Assembly: GCA_026018925.1 (NCBI GenBank)
Contig: JAKSZU010000003.1
Span: 185,597,505-185,661,504 of the forward strand
From: Tupaia tana
Lineage: Eukaryota > Chordata > Mammalia > Scandentia > Tupaiidae
Direction of reading: 5' to 3'
Length of the DNA stretch: 64,000 nt
Shown piece by piece: positions 32,971-44,081 of this stretch. The position numbers and the translations under genes are program-made. The notes beneath the pieces are model-generated. The model had not been told where the DNA came from, ran no database searches, and saw only the letters and a program-made list of their open reading frames with translations. How positions within the stretch are numbered: the stretch's first letter is position 1; each line of letters begins with the position of its first letter.

Positions 32971-34063
32971 GCTCTTTTAATCATATTGACATAGCAATTC
33001 TTTGCACCCAGGTTTGATAGGAGAGTGTCGGCAGCATTTCTTCAAACAGTGACCCTTCCTCAGAGGCATTTTATAAATAAAGAATAATGAGAAAACACCA
33101 GAAAATACTTCAATTATTCTTATTTTTCAACACCTTACACTGACAGCCACATTCATCTATATTCCTAACAGCAAATGTAATTATGAATAGTATAAAACAG
33201 AATAAAGAAGTATTTAGATGCTGTTTTTCTAACCTTCCTCTGTAAACATTGACCTGTACCTCAAATGACCCTATATTTCCTGGTTTCCCTTATCCAGAAG
33301 GCCTAGGGACAGCCTCAGCCTGTGACCCAATCAGGGTCTCTGATCCTAGATCATTTTTGGCAGGACTCAGGGTCTTGGATTCTGTGTGTTTCCATGACAA
33401 CCCAGCACCATTATAGAGCCTGACTCTTCAGGAGGCATTTTACAGCATTTCTTACCAGAAGACAGGGAACTGAAAAGGAGAAAGAAAGAAAGGTGGAGAA
33501 ATTAATAGGAAAGAGAAGTAAGAGAGAGGAAGGAACATGACTCTAGGGAAGAAATGAGATGTCCTTAAATATGGAACTGGCATACCAAACTGCCTAAAAG
33601 TATATATGCATTATTCACAATCAGAGAGACTTTGGGTAACTTTTCTATTTCTGATTTTTCTTTCTCTTTTTCTATCTTTTCACCCTGAAATTCCCAGCAC
33701 CCTGTTTTTGTTTTGTTTTGTTTTTTTCCAATATGTTTTATCTGCACAAATGTTCCTCCTGGAATTTTAATCAACCAGCACACTTAGGTTTTCTCCCTTT
33801 GCTTTTTAACATTTAATATATAAAAATGAGCAGGGGGTCAACTATAACTGGATGAAACCACTACTCATTACAGTACTCAAATTATAGCCCCCCTGGTGTA
33901 TGGAAAATTGCTTTTTACTGTGACCAAACGTGTGTGGGGTACAGTCAGAGCCTTACAATGAAACAGAGTACAAATATCTGTCATACCACAATCTTCCCAG
34001 CAATTTTAGAAAATTCATGAAAATGAAATGGATCTTCAAGATGCTACAGAAACAGCACACACA

Positions 34064-34102
<39 letters not shown>

Positions 34103-35520
34103 CCCACAGTTTGTTCTTAGAGCAGTTTCTCCTCTGTCACTTAACACCCACTCTTCCTCCTTTTTGATTTATTGAAAGTGACACAGCATTGCTCCAAAGT
34201 TCTTTAGTTTTTCATTTTCACTTACAAGCAATTACTTCAAAAACTGTATAAAAATTGCAATAAAATATTGCTCAATCTTTGAAAATCTGTTACATCTCTT
34301 CTAGGGGAAGGTCAGAGAACAAGAGAATAGAAAGCCATACCAGCATTTTCTTTAGGAAAAAAAAAAATCTGTGCTGATCAGCATGAAGCAAAATATAGGT
34401 GCCTTATATTTTATAACAGTTAAAATTCTATTCAACTGTGTCCCTTTAAATTTCCAAAGAAACAGTGAGATATTTTTCACCCTACTTACATTTGGTTTCT
34501 ACAGGGAAATCTGAAGATACCTAATTTAATGATAAAAGCAAACAATTTAGGATCAAATTAACTGGTTATTTTATGCACTACCCTTTTGCTTCTCTCAGTC
34601 ATGCAGAAGCAAATGCTGAAAGAAATGTAAGCAAGAAAGCAAAGCTTACTGGGTGAATCTGCCCTCAGCCTGCACACAGCAGACTGGGAAAGCACTGATT
34701 CCGACAGCGAAAGTTTACAAGGGGCAGTGGGAGATGAAAATGAGGAAAAAGAAGGCAAGTCTAAGGAGAGTCTCGGGAAGGTGGCGAATAAAAACATTGG
34801 GAAGAAGTGGGAGAAAGGTGGTAAAGGCAGAAATGGGTGGGAAAAAAAAGAAAATGAACCGAGAGAAGGGGGATGCAGAGAGGAGAAAGTGAAAGAGCCA
34901 AGGATGAAAGAGAGCAAGGTAGCAAATCATATAGAAACAGACAGAAATGATCAAAGGAGAAATGGTCATATCAGGGAGATGACAGTAGAGCTCTGGCACA
35001 TTCTACAAGCCAGTGAGACCCTGCTCTCGTCTAAAATGGCAGCCATCAGAGCCTTCCTTTTCTGGATTCCTTTGAATACTTAAGCCAGTGCCCCTAAGGA
35101 TGATCTGATTAATGAGCTGTGGCAGGACCTCATTGTATCTTAATGATTTAGGATTTTCCTTTCACTTTCTGCCTGTGGTTATGGATCTTTTATCTACTTT
35201 ATCTGCAAAGTCTAATGAATTCCTCTTAAGTCTTTATAGCAATTGTCTTTTCTACTTAAATCTTCCCCAAGATTCTATTTTCTAGAGTTTACAGTTCAGA
35301 GTGCTGTGTGCTAAATTGTTTGTGTTTTTACAACCAGTACTAAATGCTGACTCTGGAAAGTGATTACGTCGCCAAGAAGAGTATGCTTGGGTAGGAAAAA
35401 AGTAATGCCTGATGTGTAAGTTGTGCTTCTGTCCTTCTCCCACCTGCTCTGGCTGCTGTTCTGGGTACAGAGATTCAGCATGCACTGAGGGGTCGCCCCC
35501 CTAAGACTTATACTTAGCTA
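32971..35520. other. Single-copy DNA
   Basis: No repeat is recognised apart from (CA)n at 34,053-34,102. A less AT-rich block at 33,290-33,440 holds a CCAAT box and GTTTCCATGACAAC, which resembles an RFX X-box. A purine-rich block at 34,650-34,960 gives a 118-codon frame with low-complexity K/E sequence that I do not take as coding. Confidence 0.35.
34053..34102 (+). repeat. (CA)n microsatellite
   Basis: About 24 CA units with one TA interruption. Confidence 0.95.
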
Positions 35521-35524
35521 AGTT

Positions 35525-35680
35525 TTGGACAGTAGAGAAGTCAGGGAAATACACTGGCAATCAGGAGGCCTAAATTCTTTCCCATGTTTGACATAACTAA
35601 CCAGGTAAGCTTGAGTAAGTCATTTAACTTTCTGAACTGCTGTTTTCTCATCTGTAACTTGGGATCAGTATGCCTGAGGT
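35525..35680 (+). mobile_element. MIR SINE
   Basis: 'gcttgagtaagtcatttaactttctgaactgctgttttctcatctgtaa' is the MIR core in sense; the part before it fits the MIR head poorly. Confidence 0.7.
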
Positions 35681-35939
35681 CTTCTACACCAAAGTTGGTA
35701 GGGGATCATGGTATGATTGGGGAATGATAAAAAGGGGTGATGTGATTGTCACAGAAGGTGGTACTAAGGTACTGAAGATAAAGGGAAACAGGAAACTGGC
35801 ATCAGGCAAGAGACACCTTGAATCTCTCTGTGCTCAGTTCCCCACTGACTTTTTAGTTCTCTACCTAGTGGATGATGCTCAGGGAATGAATGTTAAGTAA
35901 TTTAAAAAATAGTTGCAGGAGAAAAAAAAAAAACGGTAA

Positions 35940-36426
35940 AAGTGTTCGTATCGAAATTTTTTTAAAAAATGCATATTTGATGACTGCAGTAAGCTATATA
36001 GCCCCAGCTGGGTACTACTTTATAATATGTTCATTCTACTCACTGGGGTTTATGCCTAAAGTCAGACTTGGGTTCATGTATAGGTATATATATCAGCTGT
36101 GCTAGCTATTGGATATATTTAGACTAAGTTCATTAGCAAATCAATTAAATGGGGGGGGGGAAGGCATAGAAAGCAACCATGGATACCAGAGACAATGTGA
36201 GAGGAGGGTGGGACATGGCAGAGGGTGAGGGATAAGGAATCAAGGATGGCAAAACAAAAAAACAAAGTATACAAGACATAAGAATTGGAAAATTACTTGC
36301 TGAAAACATGTATTTGATGTGCTTGATTGAGCCAATACACAGTATATTTTGGATGGAAAATTCATTTGTATGCTGTAATGATGTATAGTGAATTAATGTA
36401 AAAAATAAAGAAGGAAAAAAAAAAAA
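35940..36426 (+). mobile_element. HAL1-like 3' UTR, 5'-truncated
   Basis: It matches, in inverted orientation, the 3' UTR of the element at 61,780-62,280 over its length: 'agccccagctgggtactactttataatatgttcattctactcac', 'tgtatttgatgtgcttgattgagccaatacacagtatattttggatgg', 'gtatgctgtaatgatgta'. It ends in an A-rich tail. Confidence 0.8.
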
Positions 36427-36429
36427 GAA

Positions 36430-37239
36430 ATTATGCTATAGGAGGTATAAGTCTTCATAAGGAGGTTCAGAGGATGTTTTAGTTCTTTGAGTAAAAAGTG
36501 TGAAATAATCCGGAAGGGTTATGTCCCTGCTCTAATCATCGTCACCCAGCCTGTAACTCCAGTCCTTCCATATCTTACCTTCTGAATTCCACTAGCTCTG
36601 CATATGGTCCTATCTCTGTTATGGCTAAAGTAGCTCTGAGGAAATCACTGGCTCCTTGCAGTGCCTCACAGGATATCCTCCTCACAGGATATTTGGAATC
36701 ATTTTATAATGAGTTTTAGGATCCTCGGAGAATTATACCAAATGTTGAATAACTTTGCTACAAAAACAGGCTTATTAAGACAAAACAGCAACTTTTGGGA
36801 AGACCACCACATTTAGTATGCTGCCTTTCCAGAATCTCTTTCCCTCTGTCCATCCCTTCTGAAATGACAATGTTCTCAACTCTGATAACCATTTTCAGGC
36901 ATTTTACTGATAGCAAAATTTTCAGACAGAACAGATAACCTCATAATGTGAGCCACAACATACTACTTACTACTAAAATAATCCAAATATTTTTACAAGG
37001 CCTGTGTCTTTAGATTCAAACTAAGAAGTAAAGTTTCAGGAATATCTGACCCCAAATATTTTGTTGCTTAATTTTTAATTGTTAAAGCTAATACAATTTT
37101 CTAAATACCTAGAGGCCCACAAAAAATATCGATTGCTATGGAATAAAGAAATGAATGATTGAGCTAATTTTCTCAACTAAAACACAATACCCCAAAGATG
37201 GTAACTCATTAAACATTTTTACTAGTCTTAAAATCTTGT
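36430..37239. other. Single-copy DNA
   Basis: I see nothing that I can name here. Confidence 0.35.
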
Positions 37240-37251
37240 TATGAAAACAAG

Positions 37252-37509
37252 ATTTTTTTGGTTGGTCTTTTGGGGTTTTTCTTAGAGATTTTTGCTATAG
37301 GGCATGTGCACTTGCCAGAGAGAGACAGAAGCAAGAAATCAAGCCCCCTCTCCTCCGAGGGGATGGCCACACCACAATTCCTTCTCCTCCATTCTCCTCT
37401 CAGGATTGTGGGCACACGTGCCTGTTGAGATTTTTTAAGTCTTTGGGCCTGGGATTCGAACCTCAGTCAACTACATGGGCATCCAGTGATGTAACCCTTA
37501 CGTCGGTCC
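37252..37509 (-). mobile_element. tRNA-derived SINE, type A
   Basis: Minus copy; direct repeat TGAAAACAAG at 37,241-37,250 and 37,511-37,520. The head is eroded (GGACCGACGTAAGGG on minus). Confidence 0.85.
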
Positions 37510-37554
37510 TGAAAACAAGTCTTTAAAGGGGGAAAGAAAAAGGAGGAAATAACA

Positions 37555-37735
37555 ATTACTGAATGTGCCTTATATCTTTAGTGTTATTCTAGACATGGCA
37601 CACATATAGTTATGTAGGGTTGATATATATTTAACCTTCACAACAACTCAAGAGACCAGTATTATGATGCTTACTTTACATTTTGGGAGATGAGGTTGAG
37701 AGAGTTTTCATGGCTTCCCTAGGAGCATAAAGTAG
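37555..37735 (-). mobile_element. MIR SINE, antisense
   Basis: 'ttaaccttcacaacaactcaagagaccagtattatgatgcttactttacattttgggagatgagg' follows the antisense MIR (AATCCTCACAACAACCCTATGAGG...CCCATTTTACAGATGAGG). Confidence 0.75.
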
Positions 37736-37989
37736 ATAGAAATGGGAAAAATAAGAGGGTACTAGATGCTTAAAGTGAAGTATGACAAGAATATACTTTA
37801 AAAAAGGAAAAAGATAATGGGCTTAGCAAAGAACACCTAGACATCCAAGAGATAAATTTTGGTGACTTAATAAATTTAGAGGCCTGTCCTATGACTTAAT
37901 CTCCTACTTAGTTCATGCCAATTATTCAATCATTTATTCATATTTTATGTAATTACTGAACCCCAACTACACATAAGGCAGTGCATCTA

Positions 37990-38325
37990 CTATTATAAGG
38001 TGAGTATCAAGATAGAAAATGCAGCATTCTGTTCTCCATGGGCTAACAGACTAGCAAAGAAAATAGACATGTATACAGTCTGGGGACCTTTAATGCAAAG
38101 TAGATAATTGACTTCTGAGAAGAGTACATATTAAGGCCTATCACCATTTGGAAGAAAAAGAGATAAATTTAGATGGTAAGGATAAAGGAAGCCTTCCTAG
38201 AATAGATCACTCAGGAATGGCAAGATTTTAGATATGCAGGAAAAAGAAAAAGTGAAGGGCATTCTAAGTGGGAAAACAGGACCAGCTAAGGCACAAAGTC
38301 AGAAGAGCATACAGCATGTGTGAGG
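37990..38325 (-). mobile_element. LINE-2 3' part, antisense
   Basis: 'ttctccatgggctaacagactagc', 'aggaagccttcctagaatagatcact' and 'gaagggcattctaagtgggaaaacagg' match antisense LINE-2 landmarks. Confidence 0.6.
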
Positions 38326-38506
38326 AAGACAGGGTAGTTTCATTTTTCTAGAAGATAACACAATATGAAGGTGATAGAGTTCAGCATATACTACCCCAAA
38401 ACATGGCACTTCAGCATACCAAATATTTTAAACTGAAGAAATTTGAGAAATGGTGTGGAAAGGAAGAATTTTTCTGACCTTTCCTTGAGGCAAGGCATAA
38501 GTTCTT

Positions 38507-38743
38507 TTTTTTTTTTGAGAGGTTTTTGTTATAGGGCGTGTGCGCTCGCCAGACAGACAGAGAGAGACAGAGAGATAGAAAGCGAGGAATCGCCACAATC
38601 CCTTCTCCTCCATTCTCCTCTCCGGATCTTGGGCATGCACGCACACATGCCCGGCATGAGTTTAAGCCACCGGGTCCAGGACTCGAACCACAGTCAACTA
38701 CATGGGAGTCCAGCGACATAGCCATTACGCTAACTGCTGGTCC
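38507..38743 (-). mobile_element. tRNA-derived SINE, type A1
   Basis: Minus copy with the exact target duplication CATAAGTTCTT at 38,496-38,506 and 38,744-38,754. The body lost the CCCCCCAGGGGG block. Confidence 0.92.
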
Positions 38744-38949
38744 CATAAGTTCTTCATACAGAAGAGAATCTCTTCCTACAGAGGAGTAAAATCACACATA
38801 TCTCTGAAGACATAGGGAGGCCAAGAGGAATCTGTACAAAAGGGCTTTCTGTTTCCCCAGTTTATTATACTTAGTTCATATTCCCTTTGTCCTATCCTTT
38901 TGTCCTATCCACAACTTTCCACTCTTCATCAAACCTTGCATAAAACACT

Positions 38950-39220
38950 GGGACCAGCAGTTAGTGTAATGGCTATGTCGCAAGACTCCCACGTAGTCGA
39001 CTGCGGTTCGCGTCCCGGACCCGGTGGCTTAAAACTCACGCCGGATGCATGTGCGTGCGTGCCCAAGATCCCGAGAGGAGAATGGAGGAGAAGGGATTGC
39101 AGTGTGGCCATCCCCCCTGGGGGGTGATTTCTCACTTTCTGTCTCTCTGTCTCTGTTTGTCTGGCGAGCGCACACGCCTTATAGCAAAAACCTCTCCCCT
39201 CCCCCCCCAAAAAAAAAAAA
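38950..39220 (+). mobile_element. tRNA-derived SINE, type A2, well preserved
   Basis: B box GGTTCGCGTCCC, TTAAAACTCACGCC junction, A-tail preceded by CCCCTCCCCCCCC. Exact target duplication CTTGCATAAAACACT at 38,935-38,949 and 39,221-39,235. Confidence 0.95.
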
Positions 39221-39544
39221 CTTGCATAAAACACTTAGATCTAACCACTTCTTTGAGTCATTTCCTAATACGGCTTCTGTGTCACAAACAACTTACATTA
39301 ATAAGTTTGATATTTTCCTCTTGTTAATCTGTCTTTTACTGTCAGAATCCCAGTCAGTAAACCTACAATGGGTAGGAACAAAAGATATTTCTCCTAGTCT
39401 ACAGAGGAAAAAAGCAGAATATGAGGCTGAAAATGTAGATTGGGTTCAGATCCTTCAGATAAGAGCAGACATATCTTCTCCACAGTGATGAGAGCAGATA
39501 AAGCTGCTTCCAGGGCCCCTACAATACAACTGATGAAATTTCAT

Positions 39545-39640
39545 CTCACAGGTTAATATGAGCATTAGATGAGATAATATACAAATGCAATCAGCATAAT
39601 ATCCATTTATGAAGGGTGCTCAATGAATGTTTGTGGTAAA
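39545..39640 (+). mobile_element. MIR 3' fragment
   Basis: 'ttaatatgagcattagatgagataatatacaaatg' and 'gggtgctcaatgaatgtttg' match the MIR 3' end in sense. Confidence 0.6.
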
Positions 39641-39710
39641 TTTTAAATAGGAAGCTTTGATAAGGACAGTCATGAAATCAGGACTATACTTCAGAAGTAC
39701 TTAATTGATG

Positions 39711-39889
39711 GGGCCAGCAGGTGGCGTGGTGGTTAAGGATCCGGACACTCCCACATGGCCGACCACAGTTCGAGTCCTGGACCCGGTGACTTGATTTTCT
39801 CACTTTCCCTCTTTTTCTCTCTGTGTCTCTCTCTGGTCAGATTAAAAAATAAATAAATGAATAAATAAAATTAATTATTAAAAAAGAAA
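39711..39889 (+). mobile_element. tRNA-derived SINE, short type B, reference copy
   Basis: GGGCCAGCAGGTGGCGTGGT head, GTTCGAGTCC B box, TTTCTCACTTTCCCTC body, CTCTGGTCAGATTAAAAAAT and an (AAAT)n tail. Exact target duplication TACTTAATTGATG at 39,698-39,710 and 39,890-39,902. Confidence 0.95.
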
Positions 39890-40259
39890 TACTTAATTGA
39901 TGGCAGCAGGGTCAGAATGGTCTAGCAGAGTGGTAATGAGGGGCCTGCATTAAGGAAGTAATGCAAGAGAGAAAATCAACTGGTCTTGGTACTGGATTAT
40001 AAATTGGGAAAAAGGAGAAGGAGCCACAGGTGACAATGAGGTTTCAACTTTGGTGAATAGGAAAGGGTAGTATCATTAGTAAATATGGAGAATAGATTAT
40101 CTTAGTGTTAGTTATAACAAATTTGATATTGTTCTGGAAACTTTAGGAAGATATATCTTGCATGTAGTTAAAAAATTGATCTAGCACTTGGGAAAAAGTT
40201 CTGTATCCTAAATAAAGATGTGAGGTCATCTGCTCAAAGGACACAGTAAAGCTGTATAA

Positions 40260-40527
40260 GGCCAGCCAGTGGTATGATGTTTATGACATTGGATCCCAAT
40301 GGCCAACTGTAATGTCTAAGACTTGGATCCAGGGGCTTGAGAAACACACCCAGGGTGTATGCACATATGTCCAAACTCACAAAAGAAGGGAGAAATGGAG
40401 GAGAAAGGGTTGTAGCATGACCATTCTCCATGGGGAGGGCTTTTCTACTTTTCCTCTCTTTCTTTCTCAAGCAAGTCCATTGCCCTCTGGCAAAAAAATA
40501 AATAAATAAATAAATAAAAATAAAAAT
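40260..40527 (+). mobile_element. Old tRNA-derived SINE, type C
   Basis: Head GGCCAGCCAGTGGTATGATG, body with GAAGGGAGAAATGGAGGAG, tail (AAAT)n. Direct repeats AAAGCTGTATA (40,249-40,259) and AAAGCTATATA (about 40,529-40,539). Confidence 0.8.
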
Positions 40528-40714
40528 TAAAAGCTATATAGACAAGTATTAATGAGACTGCCCAGCAAGAATGGAGAGGAAAGAGGAAAGCAGGCAGAAA
40601 AGCAATCCTTAGGGAAGCCTTGCATTTGGGAGACAGGAGAAAGAAGAGGAATGCAGAAATGGAGCAGTAAAGGAACTAGAAGGAGCCAGTCTGAGGCGCA
40701 GCAATGAGGCATTA

Positions 40715-41000
40715 CTCAAGAGAAGCCAGATCTCATGTGACTACCATAGTTCAAATTCCCAGCCCCATCAGCCTGAGGCACACTGGGCATGCATGTGAGT
40801 ACCAAAGATCCAATTGGCTGGGGGACTGGAGGAAGGGATGGCGGCATGACCAGACCCTGTAAAAGGTGCTCATATTTCTCTCTCTCTCTCCCTCTTTCTC
40901 TTCTCTCTTCTTTCTCACACACAACATGCACTCCCATTTTCCTTTTCCCACTCTCATGTACATATTCATGTACTCTATCATAAATAAAGAAAAAAAAAAG
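40715..41000 (+). mobile_element. Old tRNA-derived SINE, type C, degenerate
   Basis: 'ccccatcagcctgaggcacactgggcatgcatgtgagtaccaaag' and 'ggactggaggaagggatggcggcatgacc' match the SINE body; the head is hardly recognisable. Tail AAATAAAGAAAAAAAAA. Confidence 0.55.
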
Positions 41001-41119
41001 CTAGAAGAAGAACCAGGAGAGTGTACTGTTTCAGAATCTAAAAGAATAAGAGAAGAGGGTAGTGAATAGAACCATATGACCAAGAAGAAGGATTGATTTG
41101 GGTAAAGAGGACGTTTTTG

Positions 41120-41125
<6 letters not shown>

Positions 41126-41153
<28 letters not shown>

Positions 41154-41402
41154 AGAGGTTTTTGCTATAGGGCGCGTGCGCTCGCCAGACAGACAGAGAG
41201 AGATATAGAGACAGAAAGCAGGAAATAACCCCCCAGGGGGGATGGCCACGCCGCAATCCCTTCTCCTCCATTCTCCTCTCGGGATCTTGGGCACTCACGC
41301 ACATGCGCCCGGCGTGAGTTTAAGCCACCGGGTCCGGGACTCGAACCGAGGTCGACTACGTGGGAGTCCAGCGACATAGCCATTACGCCAACTGCTGGTC
41401 CC
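41126..41402 (-). mobile_element. tRNA-derived SINE, type A1, very well preserved
   Basis: Close to the consensus deduced from this window, with CpGs still present (GGGCGCGTGCGCTCGCC). Exact target duplication CGTTTTTGTCTTTTT at 41,112-41,126 and 41,403-41,417, and a T-run of about 28. Probably one of the youngest insertions here. Confidence 0.95.
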
Positions 41403-41619
41403 CGTTTTTGTCTTTTTCAAGAACAAATTCAATGAAGAGTTATAGAATCAGGAGTAATGAAGCAAGGAGAGAAAGCAGCAGGAACAAGATATTCTTTTAA
41501 GGGGTTTGGCAATGACAGGGAAGGAGAACAGAGGAACCCCTTTGCCAAGGGAGAGACTTTAGGATGCTGAACCTGAATACCTTCCAGGTAAAAAGGGAAC
41601 AAAGAGAGGCATAAGAAAC

Positions 41620-42600
41620 GGAAACACTGAGCAGCTCTTTCTAAAATTATCTACCAGACTAAGCATCCTACAACATTTATAATAGGATTTAACTTGCAAA
41701 AATTTGTATTTATTAAAACACATACATCTTAAATAAGGTATGCTAGCACAAAAAGGTCTGAGGTCTTAGCAAGTGACTGAAGGGCAGCAGAGTCCCCAAA
41801 TTAGGCAATATTCTTCAAGCAAGGGCCCTAGTAACTAACCTGCCAGGGTCTGCCATCTCTTGCATAGGTTGATGCTAAGTGTTTAATCTTACGTAAAAAT
41901 TCAAACTGATAAATAATGACTGATGGTTTAAAGGAATCTCTTCATTCAAGGCAATTTTATCAGCTCTTTTCAGAATTTGTAAAAAAACCAATGTGACCAT
42001 AAGAAAAGAAACAAAAGTTGTTGAATGACAAATATGTGAATAAGAAAAATAAAAAGTTCTTATTGATGTTTCACATTTGGAAATACCTACTCCCCATTCT
42101 TATTTAAAGACAAAGACAAAATACGCACATGTTCCTGTTCAAATACCACCCATAACTTAATCACTTTAATCTGATTGTGGGACCACAAATGATTATCTTA
42201 AATATTTGGGGCTCTACTTTCATTAGTTTAAACTCAGTGTTTTCATTTGGACATTTACTTTTAATCAGCCTCTATAAATGAGCCTGATTACCTTGAGTGT
42301 TAATAATAATAATCAACTTGCTAATAACTTCTTTTTCCTCTTAAGTCATAGGATTAAGCACCACCATTTAATCATACTCATTAGCATTTTCTTGACTAGA
42401 AAAATTAAATGAAATGCAAGATTTAATTTTCTACACATATCCCTACAAATTTGTCAACAAATTTTTCTATTCCTTTCTTCTTTTCCTACTTTTATCCTCA
42501 GAATAGAAAGCCACTTACTATACTCTCCAAAGTGAATAGGATCCAAAGTCCAGATAATCATCAAGGCAGAGTGAAGGACCAGAACATTTTTATCATTCTC
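41620..42600. other. Single-copy, AT-rich DNA
   Basis: No gene is seen. The part 42,170-42,400 is rich in TAAT/ATTA words (TTTAATCAGCC, GATTAAGC, TTAATCATACTCATTAGC) and could be a homeodomain-bound conserved element; this is only a compositional remark. Confidence 0.3.
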
Positions 42601-42604
42601 TCAT

Positions 42605-42822
42605 TAATTATATTGATAGCAACAGCTGCTTTGGAACACTCATGGGCCAGGCACTGTTTACAAACTCCATGTATATCTCAGATAAGACCTATTGGGTAGG
42701 CATTTGCAGTGTTTTCATTTTGCAGATAAGAAAACCAAGACTTAGACAGGATAAGTATTGAATGGCAGAGCTCCTGTCTCTCTGACTCCAAATCTGGTGT
42801 TCTTAATCACTGGACTGCTCAC
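42605..42822 (-). mobile_element. MIR SINE, antisense, nearly complete
   Basis: From 'ggccaggcactgtttacaaactccatg' through 'cattttgcagataagaaaacc' to 'ggtgttcttaatcactggactgct' it follows antisense MIR into the tRNA head. Confidence 0.85.
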
Positions 42823-42824
42823 TC

Positions 42825-43565
42825 ACCACAAAAAGTCATATTCGTTCACAAAATCCCTGTCTATATACCTATCAGAAACTGAATGACCAAGACCAAGAAG
42901 TGTTGTGGGCTTAATTAAGCTGAGAAAGTAGATCCCACTTTAAAATCATCCACAGTCATGTTGGACATCAGCTGGAAAACCAGCTCCTGGGACCCAGAAG
43001 AAACTGACCATCAACAACCTACAAGAAGTAGCCTCCATCCACCCAGTTCTTGACCAACTCATAAGTCAGCCCAGCTGCCATAGGACAGCAGCAAGGAATA
43101 CACATGTGTTGAGAAAGCTTGTTCCTCAGAGTAAGGCATTGAGACAAGTCAGTGTTACCTTAGATGAGAGATTGGGACCACTATATATTGAAACCCTACC
43201 AGGGGTGATCAGTCTCAGATGAGTGGTATGGAAGCTCTAAAATAACATGGCCTCAGGTTCTCCTTTTCTCACCTCATCAGGTATCTCCAGCTCCAACCTG
43301 CTTGTTCTCCCTTCTGCTCTGGTCCCTGCCTGTGACCCACTCTATACACCTGCCTATGGATTCTACTCATGTGCAGGTCATTTATGACTTCCCAACTTCA
43401 ACACCTTTAACTATGCTCTGCTAGCTCTACCCTTGATCACTTGGAGATGACTGTGCATTTCTTGTCCCTAGAGATTATATAGCTATCAGATCCCAGTTTC
43501 TCTTTATAAATTCCAGAATTACATTTGCAAGATATTAATACACAATCACCCTTAGGCTAAGCCTA
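42825..43565. other. Unassigned DNA
   Basis: Less AT-rich than its neighbours and without an open frame of note. It may be part of an old repeat or the outermost 5' region of L1-B. Confidence 0.3.
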
Positions 43566-43587
43566 ATTCAAAAGCAAAAACACTCAG

Positions 43588-43745
43588 CTCCCAGGAGTAA
43601 CTTTGGAACTTGAAGCACTCTGCTGCCCAGCACTTGGGTTCCGCCCACCCACAGGAGACTTGGGCCTGGTCTTGGCAGGCATCCTCTCATTAATGCACCC
43701 TCAGTACCTGGAAGTAACTTTGGAATTTGTGGCACACCAACCTGC
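43588..43745 (+). repeat. Tandem units in the L1-B 5' UTR
   Basis: CCAGGAGTAACTTTGGAACTTG near 43,592 recurs as CCTGGAAGTAACTTTGGAATTTG near 43,709, spaced about 116 bases. Only some 30 bases are clearly shared. Confidence 0.4.
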
Positions 43746-44081
43746 ACACTGCACACAGCGGAACACATGACTTGATCCTATTCACTAAGCTATATCTTCT
43801 TAGATTGCTCCCGCCTCAATAAGAGCCGAAAGTTTGGTAGAGGAGCCAAGCACCTGATGTTACTCATAACTGCTCTGATCTGGGAGACACAGCCCTCCAA
43901 TAGGAATATACCTGGAAATTAAAGGTGAAATTTTATCTTCTAGTACTACAGAATCTACTCCAATAAATAAGAAAAAGTAAATGCTGCATCAGATGACCTA
44001 AGACCAATGCAGAGTTCAAAGAAACATGAGAAAAAAAGGGGTAACTCTTCCCCAGGTGAGCACAGTAGGCCCTCACAAACA

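Larger units (their letters stand above)
39900..41620 (-). mobile_element. LINE-2 ORF2 region, antisense, with three nested SINEs
   Basis: The pieces 39,905-40,258, 40,528-40,730, 41,005-41,111 and 41,418-41,600 read on as antisense LINE-2 ('gaggtttcaactttggtga', 'aggagccagtctgaggc', 'gaagaaccaggagagtgtactgtttcagaatctaaaag', 'aagggaggagaacagagg'-like). It is old and patchy. Confidence 0.55.

Noticed and set aside
34727-35083. 118-codon plus frame rich in K and E
   Set aside because: It results from a purine-rich strand; overlapping frames on both strands are open as well.
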